From Chloroflexota bacterium (lineage in GTDB: Bacteria; Chloroflexota; Anaerolineae; SpSt-600): a DNA stretch of 5,392 nucleotides. The notes under the pieces were generated by a model. The model was given only the letters and a program-made list of their open reading frames with translations. It did not search any database and was not told the DNA's origin. This document shows positions 5,089 through 5,392 of this stretch, in pieces (within the stretch, counting starts at the first letter, position 1; each line of letters opens with the position of its first letter). The stretch spans positions 1 to 5,392 of the forward strand of contig DRAO01000252.1 of assembly GCA_011041825.1 (NCBI GenBank), in the 5' to 3' direction. Made by a program: the position numbers and the translations under genes.

Positions 5089-5392
5089 TTAAAATGGATT
5101 GCTCCCCTGCGAAGTCACTATAGGTAAAAAAACAGGGTAAACTTTATCCACGTACACCAGTTTAAATTCAATGGTTTCGGTTATATCCGGTACTTCAGGT
5201 GCCGTACCAGTTATAATCATATCAACCGTGTAAAGCCCATAGGTGCTGGGTAATGTAAAAGTTATGGACATAAGGCTATCTACTCCGTGATATGTTATAC
5301 CGCTGTCAGGGGAAAATTCAAGCCAGGGCGAAGGCGAAGAAATTCCTGCTTTCCATTGAAGAGGCCGATAGGCGCTATTGGAAATCCTTAGC
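5089..5392 (-). CDS. C-terminal part of a secreted BACON/Ig-like domain protein (cut by window edge)
   Basis: The frame is open from the right edge (first full codon at 5389-5391) to a TAA at 5089-5091, giving the last 100 residues. An internal Met at 5269-5271 is not a start, because the domain begins well before it. The visible pattern is that of BACON-like beta-sandwich domains: RISNS..RPLQW.A.....PWLEFSPDSG, then SITFTLPSTYGLYTVDMIITG. The protein ends KVYPVFLPIVTSQGSNPF. A short hydrophobic tail with an LP(I/L)V core at the extreme C-terminus is, from my recollection of the group, common on exported Chloroflexota proteins. It is probably an extracellular or surface protein; any catalytic part would lie beyond the window. 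It ends 186 nt before the next gene, so operon membership is uncertain. Confidence 0.75.
   Translation of the reverse strand, partial: LRISNSAYRPLQWKAGISSPSPWLEFSPDSGITYHGVDSLMSITFTLPSTYGLYTVDMIITGTAPEVPDITETIEFKLVYVDKVYPVFLPIVTSQGSNPF

Overview
The window most likely comes from a Chloroflexota bacterium, perhaps an Anaerolineae-like lineage. The clues are a secreted protein ending in a short hydrophobic LPIV-type tail after a beta-sandwich domain, a secreted double-LysM protein, a GAF-PAS histidine kinase with a CWEVL...C...CP signature in its PAS domain, and a cyclic-nucleotide-domain/PH-domain membrane protein. This assignment is inferred from protein style, not from a marker gene.

All supported genes lie on the minus strand, so the order of transcription is right to left. 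At the right edge (5089-5392) is the C-terminal end of a secreted protein with a BACON/Ig-like domain. A 186-nt gap holding a two-hairpin repeat follows. Next is a 581-residue membrane protein (3157-4902) with an N-terminal cyclic-nucleotide-binding-like domain and two units of membrane hairpin plus bacterial PH-like domain. Its stop codon overlaps the ATG of a soluble GAF-PAS sensor histidine kinase (1577-3157) in a TAATG junction. After another gap with a diverged hairpin repeat comes a TVP38/TMEM64 (VTT/DedA superfamily) membrane protein (765-1463). A 272-nt spacer separates this from a secreted two-LysM protein (64-492), which has its own well-formed sigma-70 type promoter and a probable terminator at the left edge.

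The clearest unusual feature is in that 272-nt spacer. It contains a complete 182-bp non-coding element (565-746) with 17-bp terminal inverted repeats (16 of 17 matching), an exact flush 8-bp target duplication (AATCGGAG), and a perfect 20-bp-arm palindrome near its middle. It behaves like a MITE-type non-autonomous transposon that inserted just upstream of the LysM promoter. Removing it leaves only 82 nt between the TVP38 and LysM genes. A second, more diverged repeat made of paired stem-loops occurs upstream of both the TVP38 gene and the cyclic-nucleotide/PH gene. Reading frames run through it, which makes both ORFs look too long at the N-terminus.

Functionally, the kinase and the cyclic-nucleotide/PH protein look like one translationally coupled signalling unit. 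The TVP38 protein probably follows in the same transcript, and the theme is membrane or envelope state. No response regulator is present in the window, so the kinase's partner is unknown. I did not find CRISPR arrays, tRNA or rRNA genes, or a transposase.
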